This document shows positions 1 to 9,006 of a DNA stretch of 42,834 nt, piece after piece (within the stretch, counting starts at the first letter, position 1; every line of letters starts with the position of its first letter). The stretch is taken from positions 1 through 42,834 of IMG/VR virus record IMGVR_UViG_3300025098_000100, one strand, 5' to 3'. The DNA is from a virus. Position numbers and translations under genes: made by a program. Below the pieces are notes generated by a model. That model made no database searches. It worked only from the letters and a program-made list of their open reading frames with translations, and was not told the DNA's origin.

Positions 1-144
1 AGATTAATAGAAAATGGTAATCGTGGCAACGAAGAAATATCTATGATGATGCTTGAATATAATAAAGCAGATGGTAAGGTTAATGAAGGTTTAACTAAAA
101 GACGGCAAGCGGAACTCGATCTGTTTACACAAACAAATTCATAA
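1..144 (+). CDS. Virion-block protein, C-terminal fragment (5' cut by window)
   Basis: An open frame runs from base 1 to a TAA at 142-144 and gives 47 residues with no start, so the gene begins before the window. The fragment is hydrophilic and charged (it includes a KRRQAELDLF stretch) and ends in a small polar tail. I do not recognise it. It is followed 15 bases later by the next gene on the same strand, so it belongs to the late virion block. In podoviruses of this kind the genes after the tail fibre encode internal virion or tail proteins, so a structural role is plausible but is an inference from position only. Confidence 0.7.
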   Translation, partial: RLIENGNRGNEEISMMMLEYNKADGKVNEGLTKRRQAELDLFTQTNS

Positions 145-159
145 AGGACTATAATAAAA

Positions 160-699
160 ATGTTTAGTGCACCTATTCCTGGTCAGTCATTGACCTCAGA
201 ACCAAAGAACTCTCCTTGGGAGAATCCACCTCAGATGAATAAACCTGAAGAAGCTGTACTGTGGCACTTAAAGAAACTTGATAAACCTAAGTCAGTTAAA
301 TCTGTGGTAGGTTTACTGGGTTTGGGTTTAGATTTAGTTACACTTACTGAGGGTTTACTTCGTGGTGCTGTTGCTGAAGGTAGGCACAGTATTGATGTAA
401 GCTTACTTATAGCTCCTGTTATACATGAATATATAAAAGGTATTGCTGATGCATCAGGTGTTGAATACAATGAAGGTCTTGATGATGGCGAAGAAGAGTT
501 AGACTTAAACATAGTAGCTTTAGATATTCGTGAAAGAGAAGCAGAAAAAGTAATACAAGAGTATAAAGATAAAGGTACTATAGATATGTCCGAGCTATCT
601 ACTCCAGATGAAATGGTAGAAGAAGAGCCGATGCAAGTTGATGAAGAACCTGTGGAAGAAAGTATGCCAATGGGTCTTATGTCACGGAGGAATGTGTAA
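160..699 (+). CDS. Hypothetical virion-block protein, 179 aa
   Basis: Unrecognised protein of 179 residues. The N-terminus is polar and proline-rich, residues about 45-100 are more hydrophobic and may be helical, and the last 70 residues are strongly acidic (many E/D with proline) before a basic MGLMSRR-type end. The start follows an AAAGGA ribosome site 9-10 bases upstream. The stop overlaps the next start as TAATG, so the two are probably translationally coupled. Position between virion genes suggests a minor structural or internal virion protein. No catalytic motif or membrane segment is visible. Confidence 0.8.
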   Translation: MFSAPIPGQSLTSEPKNSPWENPPQMNKPEEAVLWHLKKLDKPKSVKSVVGLLGLGLDLVTLTEGLLRGAVAEGRHSIDVSLLIAPVIHEYIKGIADASGVEYNEGLDDGEEELDLNIVALDIREREAEKVIQEYKDKGTIDMSELSTPDEMVEEEPMQVDEEPVEESMPMGLMSRRNV

Positions 700-1724
700 T
701 GGGTATGTGGGGTGGAATACGTCAAGGTATAGCAGACCGAAGAGCTGAGAAGTTAGAAGATGAAAAGTTAAGGTTAGCTACTGCTGCTGAGGAAAGAGCA
801 GTAGAATTACATGATTTAAATATGAGGACAGGTAACTTAGATTTATTTACAAATGCTAGAAAAATGTTTGGTTCTAGTGGTGTTTCGGGTGATGGTAAAA
901 AAGTAACAGGTTCAAGAGAGGCATCTCTTAATCTTTTAACAAATCTATTACCTGAAGAAAGTGAGTTAGCATCTAAACTTGTTAATCTTGATTTAAAAAC
1001 TTTAAATGCAGGTATAGCTCTGGTTCAGAAAGAAAATAAAGATAGATCTAAAAATGGTTATCCTATGCAACCAGATCAGATTGAAAGTTTATTAGGTGGT
1101 TTATATACAGAATCAGCTAAACCAGATTTTGATATGTTTAAATGGGCAGAAGAAAGTGGTATAGATCCAGGTAAAGAATTAACCCCTGGCATAACTTGGA
1201 AGCAATACTTTGATTCTGCTCAAGGTAAAGACAGTTATGTGTCTGGTATGTTTGCACCTATTTATGAAACAGATATGCCTACTGCTGCAGAAAGTACTCA
1301 AGCAACTACATTATTTAGAACTGAGTTAGAAAACTCTCTTCGTAGTAGAATGGATGATTATAACAGACGTGTTAACGCAGGTGAAGATTTAGGTCAAGCA
1401 GGACAAAGACAATTTAAAGCTATAGAAGAAGCATTAAAATCTCTTACAGGTGAAAATAAAAGTACTTATCTTGCAACTAAAATTGTAGGTGTAGAAACCG
1501 TAATAGATTTCTTTGGTAGAAATCCTAAGTTTGCTAACGATAAATTTAGAGGTATGTTCAACAGAGGATTAGAGTTTGATTCTGATGCTACTGGTAATTT
1601 ATTATTAGCTCAAGCAATTAAAGCTGGTGTCTTTGATGAAGGTGATTCAATTATTCGTGGTGGTAAGAGAATAACTTTAAGTGAAGAGATGAAAAATAAA
1701 GTATTAGCTCTAGATATTAGGTGA
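699..1724 (+). CDS. Probable internal virion protein, 341 aa
   Basis: Unrecognised 341-residue protein. It opens with a short Gly/Trp-containing segment (MGMWGGIRQGI) and then a highly charged stretch at about residues 10-45 that looks like a coiled coil, followed by a mixed alpha-helical body without Cys clusters or membrane segments. It starts in a TAATG overlap with the gene before and ends three bases before the 1210-residue gene, so the three form one translation unit. Size and place, between the tail genes and a giant protein, resemble the internal-core/ejection proteins of podoviruses. That assignment is positional inference. Confidence 0.85.
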   Translation: MGMWGGIRQGIADRRAEKLEDEKLRLATAAEERAVELHDLNMRTGNLDLFTNARKMFGSSGVSGDGKKVTGSREASLNLLTNLLPEESELASKLVNLDLKTLNAGIALVQKENKDRSKNGYPMQPDQIESLLGGLYTESAKPDFDMFKWAEESGIDPGKELTPGITWKQYFDSAQGKDSYVSGMFAPIYETDMPTAAESTQATTLFRTELENSLRSRMDDYNRRVNAGEDLGQAGQRQFKAIEEALKSLTGENKSTYLATKIVGVETVIDFFGRNPKFANDKFRGMFNRGLEFDSDATGNLLLAQAIKAGVFDEGDSIIRGGKRITLSEEMKNKVLALDIR

Positions 1725-1727
1725 TAA

Positions 1728-4700
1728 ATGGAAGAACTTGATTTAGAACTATCAAATATTTTTGATGATGCAGTTGAGGTTCAACAAGAAGTAGATCTTG
1801 AACCTACTATACCTGAATTTAAAGATGATAATACTACATTAAATGATACTCTGTCAGAAACATTTAATTCACTACCAGTTGATGATAGTGAAACTTTCTC
1901 TGATATCTTTGATCAAATGTTTGAGAACGCAGAAGAAGTACCTAAGCAAAACTTAGGTTCTACTGTTGAAGCTCCTTACGTAACTCTCATGAGAGAAGTA
2001 AAAAAGCTAAGTGCGGATGGACCTATAGATGAAGAGGTTGCATTAAATAACCCTACGATAATGCAGGGTATAAAAGATATTATGAAGTCTAGACGTATTG
2101 GTACTACAGACTATACAGCATTTGATGAAAAATACGACAGAGACTTATCAGGTAAAGAGTTGTATGAAGAGTGGCAAAACTGGATGAGGTCACTTGAGGG
2201 TGGTCAAACTATAACAAGTTGGAATGATTTTGCATGGTCTAAACAGAGTAATGATGCAGATAGATTTTTATTAGGTGCATCTTTAGAGTTGTTTGATGCA
2301 GGTAGAAATATATTTGACAAGGATACTAGTTGGACAGAGTTTGGAGATGGTTTAAGAGACTATACTAGAGCTGCATTTTGGGACCCGACTACAGCAATAG
2401 GTCTAGGTATAGGTAAACTCTTTGGTACAGTTGCTGCTAAAGGTACTGTAGGTTTTGCTATGAGACAAATAGTAAAAGAGCTACGAGAAGATTTAACAAA
2501 GAAGGGTATTACAAAATCTGCTATTGATCAACAGGTAAGAAATACACTTAAGCAAGGATTTAAAAGTGCTGGTCGTAAGAGGTTAGGTAGGCTTGCAGCT
2601 ATAACAAGTGTAGATATAGTGTCTTCTGTAGGTTCAGATTACGTAAATCAATCCCTTAGAATAGGCTCTGGTATACAGGAAAAATATAGTGCACCTCAAT
2701 CTGTAGGTTCAGCAATGGGTGTTATACTATTACCATCTTTAATGGCCAGTATGAGGGCTGTAGACTTAGGTACTAAAACAGAATTTATAAAAAGATATTT
2801 ACCAGATTTTGCAGCTTATCAAAATATATGGAATAAGCTTGGAGGTCAATCTAAATCTACTATAGAAAAAAATGTAATGGATCAGGTAGACTTATCTAAA
2901 GTTAATGGTAATCTTAAGTCAGTCTTTGAGAGATTTAAAAATGATCTAGACCTTGAAGAATTTTTACCTTACATGCAAGCTAGAGATGAAGCTGAGAAAC
3001 TAGTTACTAAAAAAGATATAGCAGGTAATCCATTATCTCAAGAAAACTTTTTTGAAATTACACTAACAAATAATTTTATTGAAGCTTTATCTGAAGCAGG
3101 ATTTAGATACGCACCTCGTGAAGCTGATGATAATGTATCTAAATTTATAACAGATGCAATGATTTACCTTGATGATAGTACAGTAGATAGTTTAAAGAAT
3201 GCCTTTACAGAGCAGTTTGGAAAACTACCAGACTCAATATCTAAGATAACTAACTCTAAAGAGTTATCTGCATGGTTTTTAAATCGTGGTAGATCTGCCG
3301 GTCAAACTTTAGGTTATAGAAGTCAGATGTCTAAGTTACTAGGTAAAGAGCCTGGAGATATAACAGTCGCAGATCTTTTATCTGCAGCTAAAGGTGATGC
3401 AGCTAAAATTAAACCTGGGCCACAACGTGTAAAATATCTCCAGTCTATATGGAAACGTATGGTAACTTCTCACCCATCTACAGTAGGTTTAAATGTTAAA
3501 GGTTGGGCCTATACTCATAACATGGGTATAGCTTCGGATGCAGTCATGGGTTTTTTACATGCTGCAAAATTTGAAGGTAAAAAATCAAGAGGATCTTTAC
3601 TAGGTGCTACACGTAAGGGTTTAAATCTTTTAACACCAGAGGCAACAATAGATTCTGCTGATGCATACATAAAATTATTTCCAGAAGTGGGACAAAGATT
3701 ATATGCTGAACGTGCAGGTGGTATAGATCACTTAAAGATATTAGAAAACTTAGGGTTAGATCCAAATGCTAAAGTTAATAAACTAACTGAAGCTAGTATT
3801 AGTAAACTACAGAAGTTTATGGGTGTTCAACTTCAAGATGAAATAACTAAAAGTATTTCTTTCATGGGTGAGATAGATAAGAATATACAAAAACATTATG
3901 GCATGGGTTATAATAAGTTTATGAATCAACCTGATGCTTATGCTAAAATGTTCAGTGAAGATTATTTATCTAATGTACTTGAACCTTCTTTAGCTGTAGC
4001 TAAGAGAGAAACTTATTCAACATCTTGGGCTGGTAATCCTAATCAAACTTTTATGGGTATGTTGGCTGATGAAGTTGAAAAATATTCTAATAAAGCTGGT
4101 ACTGGTTTACTTCTCCCTTTCGGTAGATTTTTTAACACAGCTACAGCTACGTTAGGTGATCACTTACCATTAAATGCCCTTAGACACATAGCTCTTGGTT
4201 CTTTTCAAGACAGCAGAGGACCTAAAGGTATAATTAAACGTGCTTTAGATGATAAAGGCACAGAACTTATGGCTAAAGCAACAGTTGGTGCTGGTTTAAT
4301 ATATGGAATTAGTGCTGATGGAGAGTCAAATTTTACTAAGTCTAAAGATAAAGTTAGTAATGGTTTGACTTGGAATCAAATAGAACGACCTGATGGTTCT
4401 ATTGCAGATATAACTGCAGAATTTCCAGAAGCTTATGTTCAGATAATATCACATGGTCTTGCTCACTTAGAACTTGATGGTAGGATACCTCCAGCTTTAC
4501 AAGAGGAAGCTTTAAAAATTATGCTTAGTAATGCATTTAGAGACTCAGGTGCTGTATACGAAGCATTAAAAAACTTTATGGGTATAGTAGCTGATGGTAA
4601 TAAACAACAAGTATATAAAGCTTCATTAGGTATACTATCAGATAGTGTGGGTAAGGTTGCTGCTGGTATAACTAGACCAGCTGAACCTTTTAATCAAGCT

Positions 4701-5360
4701 CTCATGTTTTACAACGATGACTTTGAACAAAAAAATATTAACTCTGGTACTTCTATGCAAAAGCTTTACAATAAAAGCTTTAGATATATCAATCAACTAA
4801 TACCTCCAGTCGGTTCAGTAACCACTAAATCCATGGCAACTAAAGATGATACTTTTGTAGACATAGGTAAGACTTTAGGTGGTGTAAGATCAACGTCAGG
4901 TCCAACTCCATCTGAAAGAGTTCTTGGTTCAATATCTGAGAAGCCTTGGCAAGCTGTTAAATGGGGTGGAAGCGCTGAATATAAAAACAGGATGAATGGT
5001 TTAGTAAGTGAGATATTAAACTTTGAATCTACACTTCTTATTGAAGACGGATTTCTCAAGTTACCTTTAACTAAAAGACTTGAAGAAGTAACTAGGTTAA
5101 AAGAAAGAGTTAGAAAAAGAGCAGTCTCTGCAATAGCTACAAGTACTAATGTAAGAGATAAGATATTTTTAATAGAAAATAAAATAAAGAGATTATCTGG
5201 TAAAAGAAATAAAGATTTACTGTACGTCTTAGATTATCTTGAATACGATGGTGATATTGAAGATATTAAAGGAGAAGTAGGTGGAGAAGAGAAACTAGAA
5301 TTTATATTGATGTTACTTGAAAATAAAGATGAAGGTATATTCAGAGACATCTCAAAGTAA
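1728..5360 (+). CDS. Giant probable internal virion / DNA ejection protein, 1210 aa
   Basis: At 1210 residues this is the largest complete protein in the window. The first ~110 residues are very acidic and probably disordered. The rest is long, mostly helical and polar, with small Gly/Ala-rich segments around residues 220-245 and 320-345 that could touch membrane, and a basic, Lys-rich C-terminal part (about 1120-1170). No lysozyme or transglycosylase signature could be read with confidence. T7-like phages carry a protein of similar size (gp16, about 1300 residues) at the same point of gene order, last of the virion genes, which is ejected into the cell. The call rests on size, order and composition. 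It is the last gene before the converging leftward run. Confidence 0.85.
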   Translation: MEELDLELSNIFDDAVEVQQEVDLEPTIPEFKDDNTTLNDTLSETFNSLPVDDSETFSDIFDQMFENAEEVPKQNLGSTVEAPYVTLMREVKKLSADGPIDEEVALNNPTIMQGIKDIMKSRRIGTTDYTAFDEKYDRDLSGKELYEEWQNWMRSLEGGQTITSWNDFAWSKQSNDADRFLLGASLELFDAGRNIFDKDTSWTEFGDGLRDYTRAAFWDPTTAIGLGIGKLFGTVAAKGTVGFAMRQIVKELREDLTKKGITKSAIDQQVRNTLKQGFKSAGRKRLGRLAAITSVDIVSSVGSDYVNQSLRIGSGIQEKYSAPQSVGSAMGVILLPSLMASMRAVDLGTKTEFIKRYLPDFAAYQNIWNKLGGQSKSTIEKNVMDQVDLSKVNGNLKSVFERFKNDLDLEEFLPYMQARDEAEKLVTKKDIAGNPLSQENFFEITLTNNFIEALSEAGFRYAPREADDNVSKFITDAMIYLDDSTVDSLKNAFTEQFGKLPDSISKITNSKELSAWFLNRGRSAGQTLGYRSQMSKLLGKEPGDITVADLLSAAKGDAAKIKPGPQRVKYLQSIWKRMVTSHPSTVGLNVKGWAYTHNMGIASDAVMGFLHAAKFEGKKSRGSLLGATRKGLNLLTPEATIDSADAYIKLFPEVGQRLYAERAGGIDHLKILENLGLDPNAKVNKLTEASISKLQKFMGVQLQDEITKSISFMGEIDKNIQKHYGMGYNKFMNQPDAYAKMFSEDYLSNVLEPSLAVAKRETYSTSWAGNPNQTFMGMLADEVEKYSNKAGTGLLLPFGRFFNTATATLGDHLPLNALRHIALGSFQDSRGPKGIIKRALDDKGTELMAKATVGAGLIYGISADGESNFTKSKDKVSNGLTWNQIERPDGSIADITAEFPEAYVQIISHGLAHLELDGRIPPALQEEALKIMLSNAFRDSGAVYEALKNFMGIVADGNKQQVYKASLGILSDSVGKVAAGITRPAEPFNQALMFYNDDFEQKNINSGTSMQKLYNKSFRYINQLIPPVGSVTTKSMATKDDTFVDIGKTLGGVRSTSGPTPSERVLGSISEKPWQAVKWGGSAEYKNRMNGLVSEILNFESTLLIEDGFLKLPLTKRLEEVTRLKERVRKRAVSAIATSTNVRDKIFLIENKIKRLSGKRNKDLLYVLDYLEYDGDIEDIKGEVGGEEKLEFILMLLENKDEGIFRDISK

Positions 5361-5361
5361 A

Positions 5362-5377
5362 GGGGCTATAAAGCCCC
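5362..5377. terminator. Hairpin between converging transcription units
   Basis: GGGGCT-ATAA-AGCCCC forms a perfect 6-bp stem with a 4-base loop in the 18-base gap between the stop codons of two convergent genes. On the minus strand it is followed by TTTACTTT, a modest U-tract; on the plus strand there is no U-run. It probably ends the leftward transcript and may also slow the rightward one. Confidence 0.65.
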
Positions 5378-5378
5378 C

Positions 5379-5612
5379 TCAATCATCATCATCTTCTAGT
5401 ATGTGATCAGCCCAACCATAAGCTTCACGTTTAACTTCCTCAGTACGACCAGCACCCCTACCACTTGCAAGTATACCCGACAAGGCTTGACCTGTCAGAT
5501 ATAGGCGAGAGGTTAGGGGTTTTTCTTTTGGCCTATTCTTTTTAGTGTAAGCCTTAGCTTCCTCTTCTAGAGGTGGTAAATTATTCTGCTCTGCTTTAGT
5601 TGGTCTGCCCAT
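5379..5612 (-). CDS. Hypothetical protein, 77 aa
   Basis: Small hydrophilic protein, unrecognised. The N-terminus MGRPTKAEQ resembles the AT-hook-like GRP start seen in some DNA-binding proteins, the middle is basic, and the end is a run of acidic residues (EDDDD). It is the last gene of the long leftward run, starting 9 bases after the DUF3310 gene, with an AGGGTG ribosome site about 6 bases before the ATG. No function can be assigned; DNA-binding is only a guess from the GRPTK motif. Confidence 0.7.
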   Translation of the reverse strand: MGRPTKAEQNNLPPLEEEAKAYTKKNRPKEKPLTSRLYLTGQALSGILASGRGAGRTEEVKREAYGWADHILEDDDD

Positions 5613-5620
5613 GTATCACC

Positions 5621-5890
5621 CTATTTATATTTTTCTGCTAGTGCTTCATTCATTCTTTTAAGATACCATTCTGCTTTCTTCATATCCTCTACACCATTAC
5701 CTTTGTATCTGTACCTGTGTTGATACTTAATCATGTTACCATGACAGTAAGATATGAACCCATCTAAACCAAGAACTTGTCGTATATAATCAATACATTC
5801 TATACCATCTTGGTTATAGTGTGCAGGACGTTCTACTGGATCAAATGTTTCTTGATCTTTCATTATGTGAAACTCCTTCCATTTAGCCAT
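5621..5890 (-). CDS. DUF3310 protein, copy A
   Basis: 89-residue member of the DUF3310 family (SaV-like phage proteins, sometimes loosely annotated as nucleotide kinase). The signature is complete: RPAHYNQDGIECIDYI, then GNMIKYQHRYRYKGN and EDMKKAEWYLKRM. The biochemical role of the family is not established; it occurs near nucleotide-metabolism genes in many phages. The start overlaps the stop of the gene before (TAATG). A second copy lies at 14559-14828 and is identical at 78 of 89 residues by my count, with the differences grouped at residues 8-15 and scattered elsewhere. Confidence 0.92.
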   Translation of the reverse strand: MAKWKEFHIMKDQETFDPVERPAHYNQDGIECIDYIRQVLGLDGFISYCHGNMIKYQHRYRYKGNGVEDMKKAEWYLKRMNEALAEKYK

Positions 5891-6336
5891 TATGTATTCA
5901 CCAACTCTGCTGATGTATATGGAATGTGAAAGAACAGTTCACCTTTTTGTATGTACCTACCCTTAGCTTCTGCTAAACTTTCTTGAGTTAACAATGTGTC
6001 TTTGATACGCCATACTTGTTTCATATCCTCACGGAATACATAGAAATTTAATACCCCATTTGTACCATCATACTTATCCAGTAAACGTTGCTTACGTTCT
6101 GGTATACGGATCTCAGACCAATGTGTAGGCCAATCTTCCTTCCAAGCTACTTTGACTTCAGCTTCATTGAAGTATGTATAGCCATCTTTCTGAGAGACAA
6201 CGTCTACGAAATAGTTCTCTTCGGTATTAACTATAGTATGTCCTTTTGATTCTAAGAGTTTAACCAAAGTATCTTTAGCTTTCTTATCGTAAGCTTGGTA
6301 CAATGCTCTGCTAAAGTTTTTTCTTACTGGTTTCAT
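5890..6336 (-). CDS. PD-(D/E)XK nuclease-like protein, 148 aa
   Basis: 148 residues with an arrangement typical of small PD-(D/E)XK-fold nucleases. A long N-terminal helix is followed by a strand with D45 (YFVDVV) and then a strand with E-V-K (NEAEVKVAWK, about residues 58-67). Downstream is a basic segment (IPERKQRLLDKY). This would make it a restriction-fold or resolvase-like DNA endonuclease, but I read only the core motif and cannot name the family. It overlaps the glutaredoxin gene by 26 bases and shares a TAATG junction with DUF3310, so it is part of a tightly coupled group after RNR. Confidence 0.8.
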   Translation of the reverse strand: MKPVRKNFSRALYQAYDKKAKDTLVKLLESKGHTIVNTEENYFVDVVSQKDGYTYFNEAEVKVAWKEDWPTHWSEIRIPERKQRLLDKYDGTNGVLNFYVFREDMKQVWRIKDTLLTQESLAEAKGRYIQKGELFFHIPYTSAELVNT

Positions 6337-6559
6337 CTAGGTATTCCTTTAGTTCTGTGTAGCCCCCAAGGTGAGTGCCATCTGGTTTAAATATTTGTGG
6401 TACTGTAGTGTACCCTGATTTACGCATTAAAGTCAACAACCATTTACTACTTGCTGACTGCACATTATATGTTGTTACTTGACTTCCTGCAACACCTCTT
6501 AGTAATTGTAAAGAGGCATCACAGAAGTTACATTGGTTTCTAGTTATTACTATCCACAT
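6311..6559 (-). CDS. Glutaredoxin-like thiol-disulfide protein
   Basis: 82-residue glutaredoxin-fold protein. The redox motif is C10-N-F-C13 after a first beta strand (MWIVITRNQ). The cis-proline element is TVPQIF, and the glutathione/partner loop is GGYTELKEYL near the end. Such proteins pass electrons to ribonucleotide reductase. Its start overlaps the RNR stop codon (TAATG), which fits a dedicated reductant for the reductase encoded immediately upstream. The CNFC centre is not the usual CPYC of cellular glutaredoxins, so the physiological electron donor is uncertain. Confidence 0.9.
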   Translation of the reverse strand: MWIVITRNQCNFCDASLQLLRGVAGSQVTTYNVQSASSKWLLTLMRKSGYTTVPQIFKPDGTHLGGYTELKEYLDETSKKKL

Positions 6560-8472
6560 TAAACTAAGTCAACTATCTCACAGCTATCACCACTACATGC
6601 TAGTGTTTGACTACCTGCTGTGTTGTCTTCCTGTTCATACTCAGATAGTTTATCCCAATCAATACTATCAGGCATCTTGTCTAAAAGAATGTGATAGTCT
6701 GTAGCTAAACAGTCTTGGTAAGGTGCTTGCTGATAAGTGTGCTCATTGAATGGTAAGAATGATACACCTGACATCTCATCGAAATGTTTATAAACAAATG
6801 CACCTACCTCAAACCACTCGTTATTCTTTACGTTAATCGTAACAGATGGTTTATGTTCACACCATGATCGTTGATAGGCTAACCACATTTCTAGCTGTTC
6901 TATAGCAGTCATATCAGCAGTAACTGTTGCACCATCTGGAGCTTTCATAGGAAAGCTAAACACAGTAGTCTGATCAGGCTTCATTACATCTGGCTCGTTA
7001 GGTATACCTTGATCAATCATAAACTGTGTCAGCGGGTCTTTGTTGTCTCCACGTACAGTGCGAATATAATAGGCTGAGTGACGAGCGTGTATGCCACTGC
7101 TAGAGTCAACCAGTTGGCTGACAGTACCGCTTGGTTTAACACAGCTGATAGCAGTACTGACAGGGATATCAAGGCGTTCAGCCCACTTAGCATTAGTAGC
7201 AACGGCGATTTGTTTGAGGTGTTCAAGAGTTTTCTCCAATCCTTTGTTAGCTTTTGTGGTTAATGGGTTGTCCATAATACCTGTCATAGACACACCAAGT
7301 AATCTTTCTTCTTCTGTATTAGTTTGCCATGACTTACGTAAGTATGGAAACTTAGTGAATGATGATTGTATTGTACCTAAGATAGTAGCTATACGTACCT
7401 TACGTTCTAAGTCTTCTGTAGTATCATTAGCTCTTACAACTACCTCTGTTAAATTGCAGAACTGGTTCGGGCGTAATATTATCTCACTGCAAGGATTCGT
7501 CCCGAACTCATAGTTAGGATCACGTCTACCATTCTTAGCTGCTTGTTTCTTAGATGCTTGTCTGTTGAAGATACCACGTTCACCTGAGCCTGACTCAACT
7601 AACGCCATCCACTCACGCATGAAAGATAAACTGTCAGGCTTCTCAGTGTATGACACAGAGTTGTTAGCCAAGGCACGTTGAGGGTCGTTGTCCCACCATG
7701 AGCCTGATTTAGCGTGTCTCATACGATCATCAGATAGATTAGATAGAGAGATCATAGCTGATCTACGTACACCACCAACTACAACTACCTCACCAATCTT
7801 ACACATGATGTCGTGACATTCTAGTGATGATAGCTTACGTCCTTTGGCATCCTTGAATGTCTTGATTACAAAGTTAAACAGATCAATCAAAGGCATAGGA
7901 CCTGATGCTCTACCACCAAATGTCTTTAGCTTTGCACCTGCAGGTCGTACCTTAGACACATCCCACTTAGGTATCTCACCACTGTATAGTAGGGCAATCA
8001 TCTGACGTAGTGACTTAGCCCAACCTTCTTTGCTATCCTTAACTACAATAGTTGTTTCACTATCATACATATTCTCAGGTACTTCTGGTAATTTAGTTAC
8101 AGACTGACGTTCTACTGAGAACCCAACACCTGTACCACACAACAGAATAAACATAGCCTCATCAAAAGATTTAACATCGTCTACTGCTAGGTACGAGCAA
8201 TTGTAACCTGCTGTATTGTCACGTGCTAAAGCTGGACCAGCAGTCATTAATGCTCTCATAGAAGGCATCACTTCTAATCCTAGTATAGCCTGTTCAATCT
8301 CTGCTATCTGCTTAGGTTTATCACCCAATGCAGGTCGCACTAGGTTCTTCATGTATCTTCCTACTGTTTCTGACCACGTTTCTCTACGGCCTTCATCCTC
8401 AAGCCAACGTGCATAACGTGACTTGTGTATGAAAGATTGATAGTCAGTTGGTAAATGGTTATTCATATTCAT
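6559..8472 (-). CDS. nrdJ: Ribonucleotide reductase, class II, adenosylcobalamin-dependent (monomeric type)
   Basis: 637 residues. It reduces ribonucleoside triphosphates to deoxy forms with a B12 radical, supplying precursors for phage DNA. Residues match the Lactobacillus leichmannii enzyme pattern: C92 (GYNCS), the radical/active-site pair C328 and E330 in NPCSE, C339 (NQFCN, 11 residues after C328 as in the reference enzyme), and the C-terminal relay pair C626 and C631 (CSGDSC). There is no separate small subunit, as expected for class II. The gene follows a 52-residue ORF by one base and is coupled to glutaredoxin. Class II enzymes need no oxygen but need cobalamin from the host. Start chosen with GGAG five bases upstream; a second ATG two codons later is possible. 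Confidence 0.96.
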   Translation of the reverse strand: MNMNNHLPTDYQSFIHKSRYARWLEDEGRRETWSETVGRYMKNLVRPALGDKPKQIAEIEQAILGLEVMPSMRALMTAGPALARDNTAGYNCSYLAVDDVKSFDEAMFILLCGTGVGFSVERQSVTKLPEVPENMYDSETTIVVKDSKEGWAKSLRQMIALLYSGEIPKWDVSKVRPAGAKLKTFGGRASGPMPLIDLFNFVIKTFKDAKGRKLSSLECHDIMCKIGEVVVVGGVRRSAMISLSNLSDDRMRHAKSGSWWDNDPQRALANNSVSYTEKPDSLSFMREWMALVESGSGERGIFNRQASKKQAAKNGRRDPNYEFGTNPCSEIILRPNQFCNLTEVVVRANDTTEDLERKVRIATILGTIQSSFTKFPYLRKSWQTNTEEERLLGVSMTGIMDNPLTTKANKGLEKTLEHLKQIAVATNAKWAERLDIPVSTAISCVKPSGTVSQLVDSSSGIHARHSAYYIRTVRGDNKDPLTQFMIDQGIPNEPDVMKPDQTTVFSFPMKAPDGATVTADMTAIEQLEMWLAYQRSWCEHKPSVTINVKNNEWFEVGAFVYKHFDEMSGVSFLPFNEHTYQQAPYQDCLATDYHILLDKMPDSIDWDKLSEYEQEDNTAGSQTLACSGDSCEIVDLV

Positions 8473-8473
8473 A

Positions 8474-8632
8474 CTACTCCACTATTGTTTTGATTGATTG
8501 GATTTCCATCCCGTCAACATCATATATAAACTCTTTTAATGCGTCTTCTACTTCATCGTCTATCTTCCCATCTACAGGTACAGGATATTCATCTTCATCT
8601 AGATCAAGAGTTAGAAATATTTTTACTATCAT
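8474..8632 (-). CDS. Small acidic protein, 52 aa
   Basis: A short frame fills the gap between RNR and the next gene upstream. It encodes 52 residues starting MIVKIFLTLDLDEDEY and ending IKTIVE, very acidic in the middle (residues 9-32). A strong AAGGGGG ribosome site lies about 9 bases before the ATG and the stop comes one base before the RNR start, so it looks like a real coupled gene. The beta-strand-like start resembles small phage proteins of unknown role. Function unknown. Confidence 0.75.
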   Translation of the reverse strand: MIVKIFLTLDLDEDEYPVPVDGKIDDEVEDALKEFIYDVDGMEIQSIKTIVE

Positions 8633-8645
8633 ATCATTGTCCCCC

Positions 8646-8999
8646 TTAATGAAACTTAACGTTGATTATATTTTTATCTACACTGGTTATGTCTGGTTTC
8701 TTTTTAGTTTTCTCTTCTGGTAACTCTGTTAAGATACCTTCACTCTTAGCTTCCTCTACTATCTCACTTAGTAGATCACGAACTTCTGCACTCTCTTCCA
8801 TAGCAGGTATAGAGGCACAAATCATCTGAGTTAGATGTGTAAGTTGGTAGTGATCATTATCATTCATCACATTATCTTCTGTAGATATAGTGCCTACCAT
8901 CAACTCTCCTGTCCAGTTACCCTTCTCATCTAAAAATGGAGATAGCTTGATAATATAATCATTAGGATGGAAATCTATTAATACATTCTCTTCATTCAT
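8646..8999 (-). CDS. Hypothetical protein, 117 aa
   Basis: Unrecognised 117-residue acidic protein. Residues 1-45 look like beta strands, 50-95 a helical region with many Glu, and the tail has a KTKKK patch. It lies 6 bases downstream of endonuclease I in the same run and 13 bases before the 52-residue gene. Place among DNA metabolism genes is the only clue to function; no motif supports a specific role. Confidence 0.78.
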   Translation of the reverse strand: MNEENVLIDFHPNDYIIKLSPFLDEKGNWTGELMVGTISTEDNVMNDNDHYQLTHLTQMICASIPAMEESAEVRDLLSEIVEEAKSEGILTELPEEKTKKKPDITSVDKNIINVKFH

Positions 9000-9006
9000 G
9001 TCTGCG

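Noticed and set aside
231-725. 164-codon Ser-rich frame opposite the 179-aa gene
   Set aside because: Ser/Thr-rich mirror of an acidic gene; the sense gene has ribosome site and coupling.
7091-7513. 140-codon plus-strand frame inside RNR
   Set aside because: Lies wholly inside the strongly conserved RNR gene on the other strand; no start context.
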